A DNA stretch of 42,910 nt, taken from positions 1-42,910 of the forward strand of contig JAEUMZ010000081.1 of NCBI GenBank assembly GCA_016790765.1. The letters run 5' to 3'. Below the pieces are notes generated by a model that was not told where the DNA came from, ran no database searches, and worked only from the letters and a program-made list of their open reading frames with translations. Positions within the stretch are counted from its first letter, which is position 1, and each line of letters starts with the position of its first letter. Source of the DNA: Betaproteobacteria bacterium. GTDB lineage: Bacteria > Pseudomonadota > Gammaproteobacteria > Burkholderiales > Usitatibacteraceae. A program made the translations under genes and the position numbers. Shown here one piece after another: positions 33,659 to 42,748 of this stretch.

Positions 33659-34798
33659 GTGACCGGCGCCGCGCCCCAGGATCCGCCTGTCCGGCAGACA
33701 CCGCGCCGCCGCGCTTGGGTCCTGGCCGGCGCGGGCGTGGCGCTGGCCGCCTTCCTGTTCGCGCTGTGGCAGGTGTTGTTGCGCCAGGCCGAGCAGTCGA
33801 TTCGCACCGCGCTCGGCCCCGAGGCGCGCGCGGCACGCATCGGCCTCGCCTGGAACGGCGTGGACATTGAGGATTTGTCGTACGCGGCTCCAGCGGGATG
33901 GCCGGGCAGGCACCCCCTGCGCGTCGCGCGCATCCGCGTGGTGCCCGAATGGCTGTCGTTGCTGTCGCAGGACATCCGCGTGGCGCGCGTCGAGGTCACC
34001 GGTGCGGACGTGACGATCTGGCGCACCGGGCAGGGCCGCTGGCGCGCAGTGCCGGCATTTACCGAGCCGCGCCGCGTTGCCGGCGCAGGACCCGAAGCAG
34101 GCCATGCGCCGCGCCGGCGCATTCACATCGGTGAACTTGTGATCACCGGCTCCTCGGTGGCAATGATCGACAGCCTGGTGAGCCAACCGCCGCATCGTGT
34201 GGCCCTGCGAGGTGTCAATGCCATTGTCCGGGATGTTGCCCTGGGCGACGCGGCCGCACCCCTGGCGATCCAGGCCACGGCCCGGCTCGGCGCGGCTGGG
34301 CAACTGCGGCTCTCCGGCCGCCTGACGCCAGGCACGCTGGACAGCCAGCTCGAGTTCGGCGCGCAGCGCGTGGCGCTGGCCAGCGTCGAACCGTACCTGT
34401 TGAAAGCGGCGGAAGCCGGCGTGCGGCGCGGCGAATTCGACCTGCAGCTGCGGTCGACCATCGCCCAACGTTTACTTGATGCGCCGGGCCGCGTGGTGGT
34501 GCGCGACCTGGAACTCAAGGCCGGCGGCGGCGTGACGACGTTCATGGGCTTGCCGCGCGAGGCGCTGGTCGAGCGCCTGAAGGACCACGAAGGCCGCATC
34601 GACATCCCGTTCCACCTCGCCGGGCGCCTCGACGATCCCTCGTTCTCGGTGGGCGCGGCATTCAAGGCCAAACTCGCACTGGCCGCCGCCGATGTGCTGG
34701 GCCTGCAGCAGTGGCTGGGTGCGCTGGCAAACAAGAGTGGCGTGGGGGCGCAAGTGGAGCGTGCGGCGGAAAAATTGCGTCAGTGGTTGGGGCGATAA
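33659..34798 (+). CDS. AsmA/DUF748-like inner-membrane-anchored envelope protein
   Basis: At 379 aa it is N-anchored by one membrane span (WVLAGAGVALAAFLFALW), followed by a periplasmic beta-rich region with DISM-free, AsmA-like texture: repeated VRVARIRVVPEW, VARVEVTGADVTIWR and a C-terminal GRLDDPSFSVGAAFKAKLAL. Relatives bridge the inner and outer membranes or guide lipid and outer-membrane protein transport; this short form is not identified further. The only sensible start is GTG 33659, two bases after the upstream stop; no ATG lies near the membrane span. Coupling to the exported protein gene is likely. Confidence 0.7.
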   Translation: MTGAAPQDPPVRQTPRRRAWVLAGAGVALAAFLFALWQVLLRQAEQSIRTALGPEARAARIGLAWNGVDIEDLSYAAPAGWPGRHPLRVARIRVVPEWLSLLSQDIRVARVEVTGADVTIWRTGQGRWRAVPAFTEPRRVAGAGPEAGHAPRRRIHIGELVITGSSVAMIDSLVSQPPHRVALRGVNAIVRDVALGDAAAPLAIQATARLGAAGQLRLSGRLTPGTLDSQLEFGAQRVALASVEPYLLKAAEAGVRRGEFDLQLRSTIAQRLLDAPGRVVVRDLELKAGGGVTTFMGLPREALVERLKDHEGRIDIPFHLAGRLDDPSFSVGAAFKAKLALAAADVLGLQQWLGALANKSGVGAQVERAAEKLRQWLGR

Positions 34799-34871
34799 TT
34801 CCCGGCCGATGGCGGCACCGCGGCCCGCGTTGACGTTGCGGGGCAGGCGCGCAGATCAACAGGGAGGCGTC

Positions 34872-36926
34872 ATGAAATTTGCATGGGCGACCGGTGCCGT
34901 GTGGGCCGGCTTTTGGTTGAGCACGGCGTGCGCGCAAGACGCCTTGCCTGCAAAGGGTGCGACCGCGGCGGCTGCCGCGTACACCCGGGCGCGGGACATT
35001 CCGGTCGAGGTGTTCTTCCGGCGCCCGCAGAATGCTCGCGTGGTGCTGTCGCCCGACGGGTCCAGGGTGGCGGCCACCATTCCCTTGCGCGGCCGCGAAA
35101 ACCTGGTGGTCATCGATCTCGCGGCGGGAAAGCGGCTCGGGTCGACCGGCTTTTCCGACGCCGATGTGTCCCACTTCGAGTGGGTCACCAATGACCGCTT
35201 GTACCTGACGACCGCAGACCTGGCCGACGCGAGCGGCGAGATCCGCTTCCGGTCGGCCTACGCGATCGATGTCGACGGCAGCAACCTGCGCGACCTGCGT
35301 TTTCCGCTCGACCGCGCCAGTGCGCGACAAAGCCGGGCGAGCTCGGTGCAGACCAGCAGCCATGTGCCCGGCCTGAACATCCTGTCGAGGACGTTCGACG
35401 GCAGTGGCGATGTGATCACCCAGTTGTACGGGCGCAGCCAGTCGTACACCGATGTCTATCGCTACAACACGCTGACCGGGGAGTACAAGCTGCTCACCTT
35501 CGACACGCCGGGCAACGTGATGTCCTGGGTGATCGACCGCGACCTGGTGCCGCGCGTGGCCGTGCGCGCCGAGGAGCGCACCGACCCCGCCAAGCCGCGC
35601 GAGATCACCATCTGGCACCGCGAGCGCGAGGGGGCCCCGTGGGAGAAGATCGGCAGCAATGCGGGCGAGGGCGAATCGCGCATCTCGCCCATTGCCTTCG
35701 ACTACGACAACAAGACGCTGTACGTGGCATCGAATGCGGGCCGCGACCGCACCGCCATCTACAAGTACGATATCGCGCAGAAGAAGCTGGGCGAGCTGGT
35801 GGTCGAGCACCCGCTGATCGACTTGTCCGGTGGCCTGGTGTTCAGCCGCGAACGCCGCAAGCTGACGGGCATCCGCTTCAATGCCGACGTGCCGGCCACA
35901 GCCTGGTTCGACGAGGACATGGCCAGGATGCAGGACGCCATCGACAAGGCGTTCCCGGGGCGCCACAACCGGCTGTTCGTGGCCGACGAGGGAATCCGCT
36001 GGGCGCTGGTCGAATCGCACTCGGCCACCCAGACGCCGATCTTCTACTTGTACGATCGCGAAAAGAAGCATGTGCAGGTGGTTGCCCGCACGCGGCCATG
36101 GCTGGAACCGCACCTGATGCCGGAGCGAACGTTCCTGCGCTACACGGCGCGCGACGGCACCGTGATTCCGGCCTGGCTGACGTTGCCGCGCGGCGCGGAG
36201 GCGAAGAACCTGCCGCTCGTGGTGCACGTCCATGGCGGGCCCTGGGTGCGCGGCTTCAGCGGCAATCCCTGGGGCCGGCAGCCGATTGCGCCGTTCCTGG
36301 CCTCGCGCGGCTATGCCGTGCTGGAGCCCGAGCCGCGCGGCTCCACCGGGTTTGGCCGCAAACATTACCTGTCCAGCTTCAGGCAGTGGGGCCTCGCCAT
36401 GCAGGACGACATCACCGACGGGGCGTTGCACCTGGTGAAGGAGGGCATCGCGGACAAGGCGCGCATGTGCCTGTTCGGCGCCAGCTACGGGGGCTATGCC
36501 ACCCTGCAGGGCCTGGTGAAGGATCCGGACCTGTGGCGCTGCGGCAGCGCCTACGTGGCGGTCACCGACCTCGAGCTGATGCAGACGATCCAATACTCCG
36601 ACACGGCGCGCCTGTCCGATTTTTACGAGACCGATTTCAAGCGCCGCGTCGGCGACAAGGATCGCGACCGCGCGCAGTTCGAGGCCACGTCACCGGCCAG
36701 GAACGTGGCACGGATCAAGGCCGCGGTGCAATTGACCATGGGGTCCGATGACCAGCGCGTGCCGCTGAAGCACGGCGAGGCGTTCCGCGATGCGATGGAC
36801 AGGGCCGGCAAGGCGATCGACTACGTGGTGTATACCGGTGAGGCGCACGGCTTCAACAAGGACGAGAACGTGTTCGACTTCTACACCCGCGTGGAGAGGT
36901 TCCTCGCCCAGCATCTGAAACCCTGA
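34872..36926 (+). CDS. S9-family prolyl-oligopeptidase-like peptidase
   Basis: At 684 aa it has a signal peptide (residues 1-22, ending ACA-QD), then a seven-blade beta-propeller-type N-domain and a C-terminal alpha/beta hydrolase. The catalytic triad is visible: S538 in GASYGGYA, D626 in GSDDQRVP and H659 in GEAHGFN. HVHGGPWVRGF forms the oxyanion region. It resembles secreted dipeptidyl/acylaminoacyl peptidases of the S9C group. The ATG has a strong AGGGAGG ribosome binding site. It starts 73 bases after the AsmA-like gene and probably has its own promoter. Confidence 0.9.
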   Translation: MKFAWATGAVWAGFWLSTACAQDALPAKGATAAAAAYTRARDIPVEVFFRRPQNARVVLSPDGSRVAATIPLRGRENLVVIDLAAGKRLGSTGFSDADVSHFEWVTNDRLYLTTADLADASGEIRFRSAYAIDVDGSNLRDLRFPLDRASARQSRASSVQTSSHVPGLNILSRTFDGSGDVITQLYGRSQSYTDVYRYNTLTGEYKLLTFDTPGNVMSWVIDRDLVPRVAVRAEERTDPAKPREITIWHREREGAPWEKIGSNAGEGESRISPIAFDYDNKTLYVASNAGRDRTAIYKYDIAQKKLGELVVEHPLIDLSGGLVFSRERRKLTGIRFNADVPATAWFDEDMARMQDAIDKAFPGRHNRLFVADEGIRWALVESHSATQTPIFYLYDREKKHVQVVARTRPWLEPHLMPERTFLRYTARDGTVIPAWLTLPRGAEAKNLPLVVHVHGGPWVRGFSGNPWGRQPIAPFLASRGYAVLEPEPRGSTGFGRKHYLSSFRQWGLAMQDDITDGALHLVKEGIADKARMCLFGASYGGYATLQGLVKDPDLWRCGSAYVAVTDLELMQTIQYSDTARLSDFYETDFKRRVGDKDRDRAQFEATSPARNVARIKAAVQLTMGSDDQRVPLKHGEAFRDAMDRAGKAIDYVVYTGEAHGFNKDENVFDFYTRVERFLAQHLKP

Positions 36927-37181
36927 GTGCACGCCCATCGCGCGCAGGAGTCAATAGCAAAACACGAGAACCGGCGCGTCTTTCCAGTCATTTTGGTCTG
37001 GAACGCCGCGCCAGGCATGGACTTTGCCATTGCCACGCAGCGCCAATCCGCCGGCGGCAGGTTACTGATGCGCCCGGCCGGCGCCATTTGCGCGCGCGCA
37101 CGCCGGGAGTAGACTGGTTGCACGGGCCGCGCATGGCGGCCGGGCCAAGACAACGATTGCAGCGCCATTCCTGGAGGGAGC
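36927..37181. other. Non-coding region before the PAS-GGDEF-EAL leader
   Basis: About 255 bases follow the S9 peptidase stop. The only distinct signal is the element at 36998-37031. GC-rich palindromic patches (GCCGGCGGC, GGCCGGCGCC) occur around 37050-37085 but form no clear terminator. No gene is supported up to the leader ORF. Confidence 0.5.
36998..37031. repeat. Two-copy upstream element, copy B
   Basis: This is the second copy of the element at 21223-21256: identical CTGGAACGCCGCGCC (36998-37012), then GACTTTGC at the same spacing. It lies about 150 bases upstream of the leader ORF of the PAS-GGDEF-EAL gene. Both copies are in 5' regions of genes for surface or c-di-GMP functions. Confidence 0.55.
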
Positions 37182-37286
37182 ATGGACGCTCAGCAAGGCC
37201 GCGCGGTTCCCCGGGACTGTGGGCGGATCGGTTCAACCTGCACGGACGCGGGATGGCGGCGGGTGCGGTGCGGGTGCCTGCCATGA
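37182..37286 (+). CDS. 34-codon leader ORF with four cysteines
   Basis: The best ribosome binding site in this region (GGAGGGA, 37173-37179) precedes ATG 37182, not the downstream large gene. The peptide MDAQQGRAVPRDCGRIGSTC continues with TDAGWRRVRCGCLP; cysteines are at 13, 20, 30 and 32. The TGA (37284-37286) overlaps the ATG at 37283 of the PAS-GGDEF-EAL gene as ATGA. The arrangement suggests translational coupling, possibly sensing. It may only serve coupling; protein expression is unproven. Confidence 0.45.
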   Translation: MDAQQGRAVPRDCGRIGSTCTDAGWRRVRCGCLP

Positions 37287-40200
37287 TCCTCGATGCGGCG
37301 GGACTCGCCGCCTACGAAACGTCGGCCCATGCCTGCTGGGTTCAAGACGTCGCGCGCTCACAGGTGACCTGGGCCAATGACGTGGCCGTGCGCATGCTGC
37401 GCGCCCGGAGTCGTGAGGAATTGTTTGCGCGCGACGTGACGCCCTTGTCCGCCTCGGCGCGCACACGCCTGGCCAATTACCTGAAGCGCATCGAGGCGGG
37501 CATGGAGGTCACGACGCAGTGGACGACGTTCACCGGCCAGGGCCCGGTCACCTTCGTGGCCGACGTTCACGGCTTCCGTGCCGCGGACGGATCGATCAGT
37601 GCCTTCTTCGACGCACGTGAAATCACCGATTTCCTGTGCCCTGAAACCCTGCGCATGCTGGCGGCCGCGCGCCACTCGATGGCGTACTTTTCCCTGTATG
37701 CCCTCGACGGCCGCCTGATCGAGCGAAATTCGGCTTTCGTGCGCGAGTTCGGCGGCATCCTGCCCAAGCCCGGCGACAACTTTCTCGATCTGTTCGCCGA
37801 CAAGCGCGAAGGCGACCGGTTTCGCGACTCCGTCATCACCCACGGCGAGGCGCGCGACCGCTTCCGCCTGGCCACGCTGGCCGGTGAGCGCTGGCACTTG
37901 GTGATCGGCCTGTCGATCCTCGATCCGGTGGATGGGCGCCGCACGCTTCATGTCGAGTCGATGGACATCACCGACCAGGTCGAGGCCGAGTTTCGCATGC
38001 GCGATTCGCAGGCGCTGCTGCAGCAGGTGGCCGACGAGTTCCAGCACCCGATCTCGTATGTGTATGCCGACCGCACCTTCGGATTCATCAACCGCACCTA
38101 TGCCGAATGGCTGAAGCGGCCTCGCGAGGCGGTCATCGGCCGGACTGTGCGCGAGGTCGCCGGTCCGGAACTGGACGCCATCTGGGACGGCATCCAGCCC
38201 AAGCTGATGGCCGGCGAGCGCGTCAGCTATGAGCGCCGCACCAACTATCCGGGTCGTGGCGAACGCTGGATTCAGGTCGATGTGGTCCCACACACCGGTC
38301 CCGAGGGCGCCGTCAGCGGCGCATTCGTCTTCGGCTACGACGTGCACGCCATCAAGCAGGCGGAAAGCCACCGCAAGACCAGCGAACGCCAACTCGACCT
38401 GATTGCCAACAGCCTGCCGGTCGCCATCATTGTCTACGACAGCCAGGACCGCGTCAGTTTCGCCAATCGCCCGGTGCTCAACTGGTTTGGCGTGCGCCTG
38501 GACGCCATCCTGGGTCGCGACCCGGCGGAGTTCATCGGCGCCCAGGCGCGCAAGGACCTGGAGCCGGCCGCCGCCCGGGCGCGGCGCGGCGAAGTCGTTC
38601 AACTGCGGCGCGAGTGGCCGTTCCGCAGCGAGCGGCGCTGGGTGGATTTCACGTTCGCACCGTTCGACGATGGCGACCGCATCCGCAACGGCGTGATCGT
38701 GCTGATGGCCGACGTGACCAAGCGCGTGCAGGCCAACGAGGCCCTGTACAAGGCGCGCAATGCGCTCAGTTCGCACCTGGAGAACACGCCGCTGGCGGTG
38801 ATGCAGATGGATGCCCATCGGCGCATCACGCAATGGAGCGGCCGCGCGACGGAGATCTTCGGCTGGACCGACGCCGAGGCCTTCGGGCGGGCGCTGGACG
38901 AACTGGGCCTGTTCGAAGAGGAGTCTCGCACGCGCTTCGACCATGAACTGCAGTGGCTCGACCAGGGCAGCGCGGCGCGTTTCACGCTGGCCTGCCGCAA
39001 CCGGCGCAAGGACGGGTTCTCGCTGCACGGCGAGTGGTTCGTGTCAGTGCTGCGCGAGGACAAGGGCGACGTCACCTCCTACCTCGCCCTGGTGCAGGAT
39101 GTGTCCGCACGGGTGTCCGCCGAGCACCACCTGCATTACGTGGCCAACCACGACGTGCTCACGGGCCTGGCGAACCGCAGCCAGTTCCAGGAGCGGCTCA
39201 AGGACGAAATGGCGCGCGCCAAGCGCCTGGGCCAGTCGCTGGCCGTGGTGTTGCTCGACCTCGACCGTTTCAAGTACGTCAACGAAAGCCTCGGCCACGC
39301 CGCGGGCGATGCCCTGCTGCAGCAGGTGGCGTTGCGCTTTTCGCGCGCCATCGGGCCGGGCGACCTCATCGCGCGCACCGGCGGCGACGAATTCATGATG
39401 CTGGTGAACCTGGAAGGGGACGCCGCGCGCGGCACCGCGTTTGGCGAGAGCATCCGCCAGCTGCTCGACCGGCCGTTCCGCATCGGCGAGCAGGACATCT
39501 TCGTCACGGTGAGCATCGGCGTGGCGTTTTACCCCCAGGACGCGGGCACCGAGATCGAACTGATCAAGAACGCCGACTGGGCCATGTACCGGGCCAAGGA
39601 CGCGGGGCGCAACGGCGTGCAGTTCTTTTCGCGCACGCTGGCGCAGGACGTGCCGATGCGGCTGTCGATGGAAAGCGAGCTGCACCGCGCCGCCGGGCTC
39701 GGCCAGCTGGAGCTGCACTACCAGCCCAAGCAGAACCTCACCACGCGGCGCATCACCGGCGCGGAGGCGCTGCTGCGCTGGCGGCACCCGGTGCGCGGGC
39801 TGGTGCCCCCCGATGACTTCATCGCCCTGGCCGAGGAGACCGGCCTGATCAACGAGATCGGCCAATGGGTGATCGGGGCGGTCTGCAAGCAACTGGCCTT
39901 GTGGCGTGCAAACGGCGGCAGCACGCCGCACGTGGCCATCAACCTGTCGCCGGTGCAGTTGAAGCGGCGCGAGCTGGCGCGCGAAATCCTCGACGAGATG
40001 GCGAAGTACCAGCTGCCGGGCAGTGCGCTGATGGTGGAAGTGACCGAGACCGCGGTGGTCAGCGACCCGCTGGTGGCGACGATCTCGCTCGAGATCCTGC
40101 GCGAGAACGGCGTGCACACCGCCATCGACGACTTCGGCAAGGGATTCTCGAGCCTGACGCAATTGAAGCGCCTGCCGATCGACGCCCTGAAGATCGACGG

Positions 40201-40426
40201 CTCGTTCGTGCGCGGCGTGGTCACCGACCGCGACGACGCGGCGATCGTGCAGGCGATCATCGGCCTGGCCAAGAACCTCGACCTCCACGTCGTGGCCGAG
40301 GGCGTCGAGACCGCGGAGCAGATGTCGTTCCTCACCAAGCACGGGTGTGGCGAGGCGCAGGGGTACCTGATCTCGCGGCCGCTGCCGGCCGACGACTTCG
40401 CCGCGCAATTCCTCAAGTGGGGTTGA
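37283..40426 (+). CDS. Multi-PAS GGDEF-EAL c-di-GMP signalling protein
   Basis: At about 1047 aa it has no membrane span. It carries four or five PAS domains (about 10-610; sensory texture such as FANRPVLNWFGVRLDAILGR), then GGDEF near 700-704 with intact motif, and EAL from about 790. The EAL catalytic set is visible: EALLRW (828), NLSPVQLK, DDFGKGFSS, LKIDGSFVRG and AEGVETAEQ. The position of the inhibitory I-site reads GPGD instead of RxxD, so no product feedback is expected. It could make or degrade c-di-GMP. Start 37283 is chosen because the leader ORF stop overlaps it; in-frame ATGs at 37253 and 37133 are alternatives. Confidence 0.92.
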   Translation: MILDAAGLAAYETSAHACWVQDVARSQVTWANDVAVRMLRARSREELFARDVTPLSASARTRLANYLKRIEAGMEVTTQWTTFTGQGPVTFVADVHGFRAADGSISAFFDAREITDFLCPETLRMLAAARHSMAYFSLYALDGRLIERNSAFVREFGGILPKPGDNFLDLFADKREGDRFRDSVITHGEARDRFRLATLAGERWHLVIGLSILDPVDGRRTLHVESMDITDQVEAEFRMRDSQALLQQVADEFQHPISYVYADRTFGFINRTYAEWLKRPREAVIGRTVREVAGPELDAIWDGIQPKLMAGERVSYERRTNYPGRGERWIQVDVVPHTGPEGAVSGAFVFGYDVHAIKQAESHRKTSERQLDLIANSLPVAIIVYDSQDRVSFANRPVLNWFGVRLDAILGRDPAEFIGAQARKDLEPAAARARRGEVVQLRREWPFRSERRWVDFTFAPFDDGDRIRNGVIVLMADVTKRVQANEALYKARNALSSHLENTPLAVMQMDAHRRITQWSGRATEIFGWTDAEAFGRALDELGLFEEESRTRFDHELQWLDQGSAARFTLACRNRRKDGFSLHGEWFVSVLREDKGDVTSYLALVQDVSARVSAEHHLHYVANHDVLTGLANRSQFQERLKDEMARAKRLGQSLAVVLLDLDRFKYVNESLGHAAGDALLQQVALRFSRAIGPGDLIARTGGDEFMMLVNLEGDAARGTAFGESIRQLLDRPFRIGEQDIFVTVSIGVAFYPQDAGTEIELIKNADWAMYRAKDAGRNGVQFFSRTLAQDVPMRLSMESELHRAAGLGQLELHYQPKQNLTTRRITGAEALLRWRHPVRGLVPPDDFIALAEETGLINEIGQWVIGAVCKQLALWRANGGSTPHVAINLSPVQLKRRELAREILDEMAKYQLPGSALMVEVTETAVVSDPLVATISLEILRENGVHTAIDDFGKGFSSLTQLKRLPIDALKIDGSFVRGVVTDRDDAAIVQAIIGLAKNLDLHVVAEGVETAEQMSFLTKHGCGEAQGYLISRPLPADDFAAQFLKWG

Positions 40427-40495
40427 TGGCCCCGCGCTGCCCGGCGATCGCGCGCGGCGCTATGATGTAACGTTTTTCCATCACGGAGGTGTGCC

Positions 40496-41719
40496 ATGGC
40501 GTTGGTTGATCGTGTCAAGAACATCCTGCTGAGCCCGAAGACGGAGTGGCCGTTGATCGAGCAAGAGAACGCCACGACGGCGGGCCTGCTGAAGGACTAT
40601 GCGGCGCCGCTGATCGTTGCCGGTGCGGTGTGCAGCTTCATCGGCCTCACGCTGATCGGCGTGGGGGGCTTCGGCTTCAGTTTCAAGCTCGGGTTTGTCG
40701 ACGGCCTGGTGCAATCGATCCTGCGCATCGTGCTGGGACTCGTCAGCGTGGTCATCGTCGGCTACATCATCGATGCCCTGGCGCCGACCTTTGGTGCGCA
40801 GAAGAACCTTGCACAGGCGATGAAGACGTCGGTCTATGCTCACACCGCGGCCTGGGTCGCCGCGCTGCTCGGGATCATTCCCGCGCTGGGCATCATCGGC
40901 GTCCTGATTTCCCTCTACAGCATCTACCTGCTGTACCTCGGCTTGCCGGTGACCATGAAATGCCCGGCGGACAAGGCGGTGCCGTACACCGCGGTGGTGG
41001 TCATCGCCGCCATCGTGGTCTTCATCATCATCGGCGTGGCCCTGGCGGCGGTCACGCCGTCGCGCATGCCGGGAGGATCGTTCAACATCGGCAGCCGCGG
41101 CGGAGGCCAGGTGACCATCGAGCCGGGCAGCGCCGCGGCCAAGCTCGACGACTTTGCCAAGAAAATGGAGGCGGCCGGCAAGAAGATGGACGCCGCCCAG
41201 AAGAGCGGCAAGCCGGAAGAGGCCGTGGCCGCGGCGATGACCGGCCTGGGGGCGGCGTTCGGCGGCAAGGCCGCCGAACCGGTCGGCATCGAGTTGCTGA
41301 AGCCGCTGGTCCCCGAGACCTTTGCCGGTTTGCCGAAGAAGTCCGCGCGCGCCGAGAAGGCCGGCGCGCTCGGGTTCATGATTTCCGAGGCGGAAGCCCG
41401 CTATGGCGAGGACGGCGGGAAGAACGTCACGCTCAAGATTTCCGACACCGGCGGTGCCGCGGGCCTGATGACCCTGGCCTCGTGGGTGCAGGGCGAGCGC
41501 GAGGACGAGTACGGGCGCGAGAAAACCTACAAGGCCGGCAATCGCACGGTCCACGAAAAAGTGCGCAAGGACGGCCGCAACGAGTATGCGGTGATCCTGG
41601 CCGAGCGTTTCGTCGTCTCCGCGCGGGGCGCGGTGGACTATGAGGTCTTGAAGGGCGCGGTGAACGCGATCGACTTGGCCAAGCTGGAGTCCATGAAGGA
41701 CATGGGCGTGACCAAGTAG
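40496..41719 (+). CDS. Yip1-domain membrane protein with a C-terminal soluble domain
   Basis: At 407 aa the N-terminal 185 residues form a Yip1-type membrane domain with about five spans: VKNILLSPKTEWPLIEQEN at the start, then hydrophobic stretches including VVVIAAIVVFIIIGVALA. From about residue 200 a charged linker (AAKLDDFAKKMEAAGKKMDA) leads to an unrecognised soluble domain (300-400) that begins LLKPLVPETFAGLPKKSARA and is often seen fused to or beside bacterial Yip1 proteins. Function unknown. GGAGG precedes the ATG; a TATGAT at 40461-40466 may be its -10 box, without a clear -35. Confidence 0.78.
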   Translation: MALVDRVKNILLSPKTEWPLIEQENATTAGLLKDYAAPLIVAGAVCSFIGLTLIGVGGFGFSFKLGFVDGLVQSILRIVLGLVSVVIVGYIIDALAPTFGAQKNLAQAMKTSVYAHTAAWVAALLGIIPALGIIGVLISLYSIYLLYLGLPVTMKCPADKAVPYTAVVVIAAIVVFIIIGVALAAVTPSRMPGGSFNIGSRGGGQVTIEPGSAAAKLDDFAKKMEAAGKKMDAAQKSGKPEEAVAAAMTGLGAAFGGKAAEPVGIELLKPLVPETFAGLPKKSARAEKAGALGFMISEAEARYGEDGGKNVTLKISDTGGAAGLMTLASWVQGEREDEYGREKTYKAGNRTVHEKVRKDGRNEYAVILAERFVVSARGAVDYEVLKGAVNAIDLAKLESMKDMGVTK

Positions 41720-41740
41720 CGGTCGCAGGCGAATCGCGGC

Positions 41741-42637
41741 CTAGAGGTGCTTGCGGAAGAACGCCACGGTGCGTGACCAGGCGAGCTTGGCGGCCGCGTC
41801 GTCGTAGCGCGGGGTCGTGTCATTGAGGAACCCGTGCTGCGTGTTCGGATACACGTGCCCCTCGTACGTTACCTTGGCCTCCTTCAGGGCGGCCTCATAG
41901 GCGGGCCAGCCGGCATTGATGCGTTCGTCGTTGGACGCGTAGTGCAATTGCAGCGGGCACTTGATCTTCGGCACGTCCGCCACCGGCGCCTGCGATCCAT
42001 AGAAAGGGGCCGATGCGCCCAGGTCGGGGATGCGCGTGGCGAGCATGTTGCAGATGCCGCCACCCCAGCAGAAGCCCACCGCGCCGACCTTGCCGGTGTC
42101 GCTGGGCAGTTTTCTCAGGTATTCCACGCCCGCAATCATGTCGTTGCGCGACGCCGCGGGGTCGAGCTTGCCAAACAGTTCGCGCGCCTTGTCCTCGCTG
42201 CCGGGATACCCGCCCTGTGGCGTGAGCGCGTCCGGCGCAAATGCGGCGAATCCTTCCAGCGCCATGCGGCGCGCGACGTCCTCGGTGTGGGGGTTGAGGC
42301 CGCGGTTTTCGTGCACCACCAGCACGCCGGGCAGGCGCGCCGGCGCCTGCGCGGGGAGCACCAGGTAGCCGCGCATGCGGCCTGATCCTTGGGCCGAGAA
42401 ATACTCGACATACTTGGCCGTGATGCGCGCGTCGTCCGGCTTGACCTGCTGCGCCTCGGCAAATTTCGGGTTGAGCATTTCCAGCAGCATCGTTCCGGTG
42501 ACGCCTGCCGCGGCATATTGGCCCGAGCGCCCGATGAAGGCGCGGCGGTCGATGAAGCCGTGCACATACTGGTCGAACAGTTTCAGCACTTCGGGGTGGA
42601 AGTCCTGTGCGGTGAGGCGGGCGGCGGGGCGGGACAT
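41741..42637 (-). CDS. Dienelactone hydrolase family protein, probably Tat-exported
   Basis: At 298 aa it is an alpha/beta hydrolase with the dienelactone hydrolase triad: C190 in GAVGFCWGGG, D237 in YASNDERIN and H268 in NTQHGF. Before it lies a 60-residue N-terminal extension with a twin-arginine-like motif DRRAFIGRSG and a hydrophobic stretch ending AEAQ, suggesting Tat export. Substrate unknown; classical members open dienelactone in chlorocatechol breakdown. ATG 42637 has GAGGAGA upstream (reverse strand). It is divergent from a Rieske oxygenase gene. Confidence 0.87.
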   Translation of the reverse strand: MSRPAARLTAQDFHPEVLKLFDQYVHGFIDRRAFIGRSGQYAAAGVTGTMLLEMLNPKFAEAQQVKPDDARITAKYVEYFSAQGSGRMRGYLVLPAQAPARLPGVLVVHENRGLNPHTEDVARRMALEGFAAFAPDALTPQGGYPGSEDKARELFGKLDPAASRNDMIAGVEYLRKLPSDTGKVGAVGFCWGGGICNMLATRIPDLGASAPFYGSQAPVADVPKIKCPLQLHYASNDERINAGWPAYEAALKEAKVTYEGHVYPNTQHGFLNDTTPRYDDAAAKLAWSRTVAFFRKHL

Positions 42638-42748
42638 GGGGGTCTCCTCGGATGCGGTGGAACCCATTCTATGCCGCAGCCGCGCGGTGCATTGCGTTGA
42701 AGCTGCTAAAGTAGTTTTCGCTTTCCGTTGCTGAGATTCGCCACAACA

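Noticed and set aside
37088..37282. N-terminal extension of the PAS-GGDEF-EAL protein
   Set aside because: The extra residues are Arg/Gly/Pro-rich with no fold, and a well-placed leader ORF overlaps the ATG at 37283. In-frame ATGs at 37133 and 37253 remain possible.
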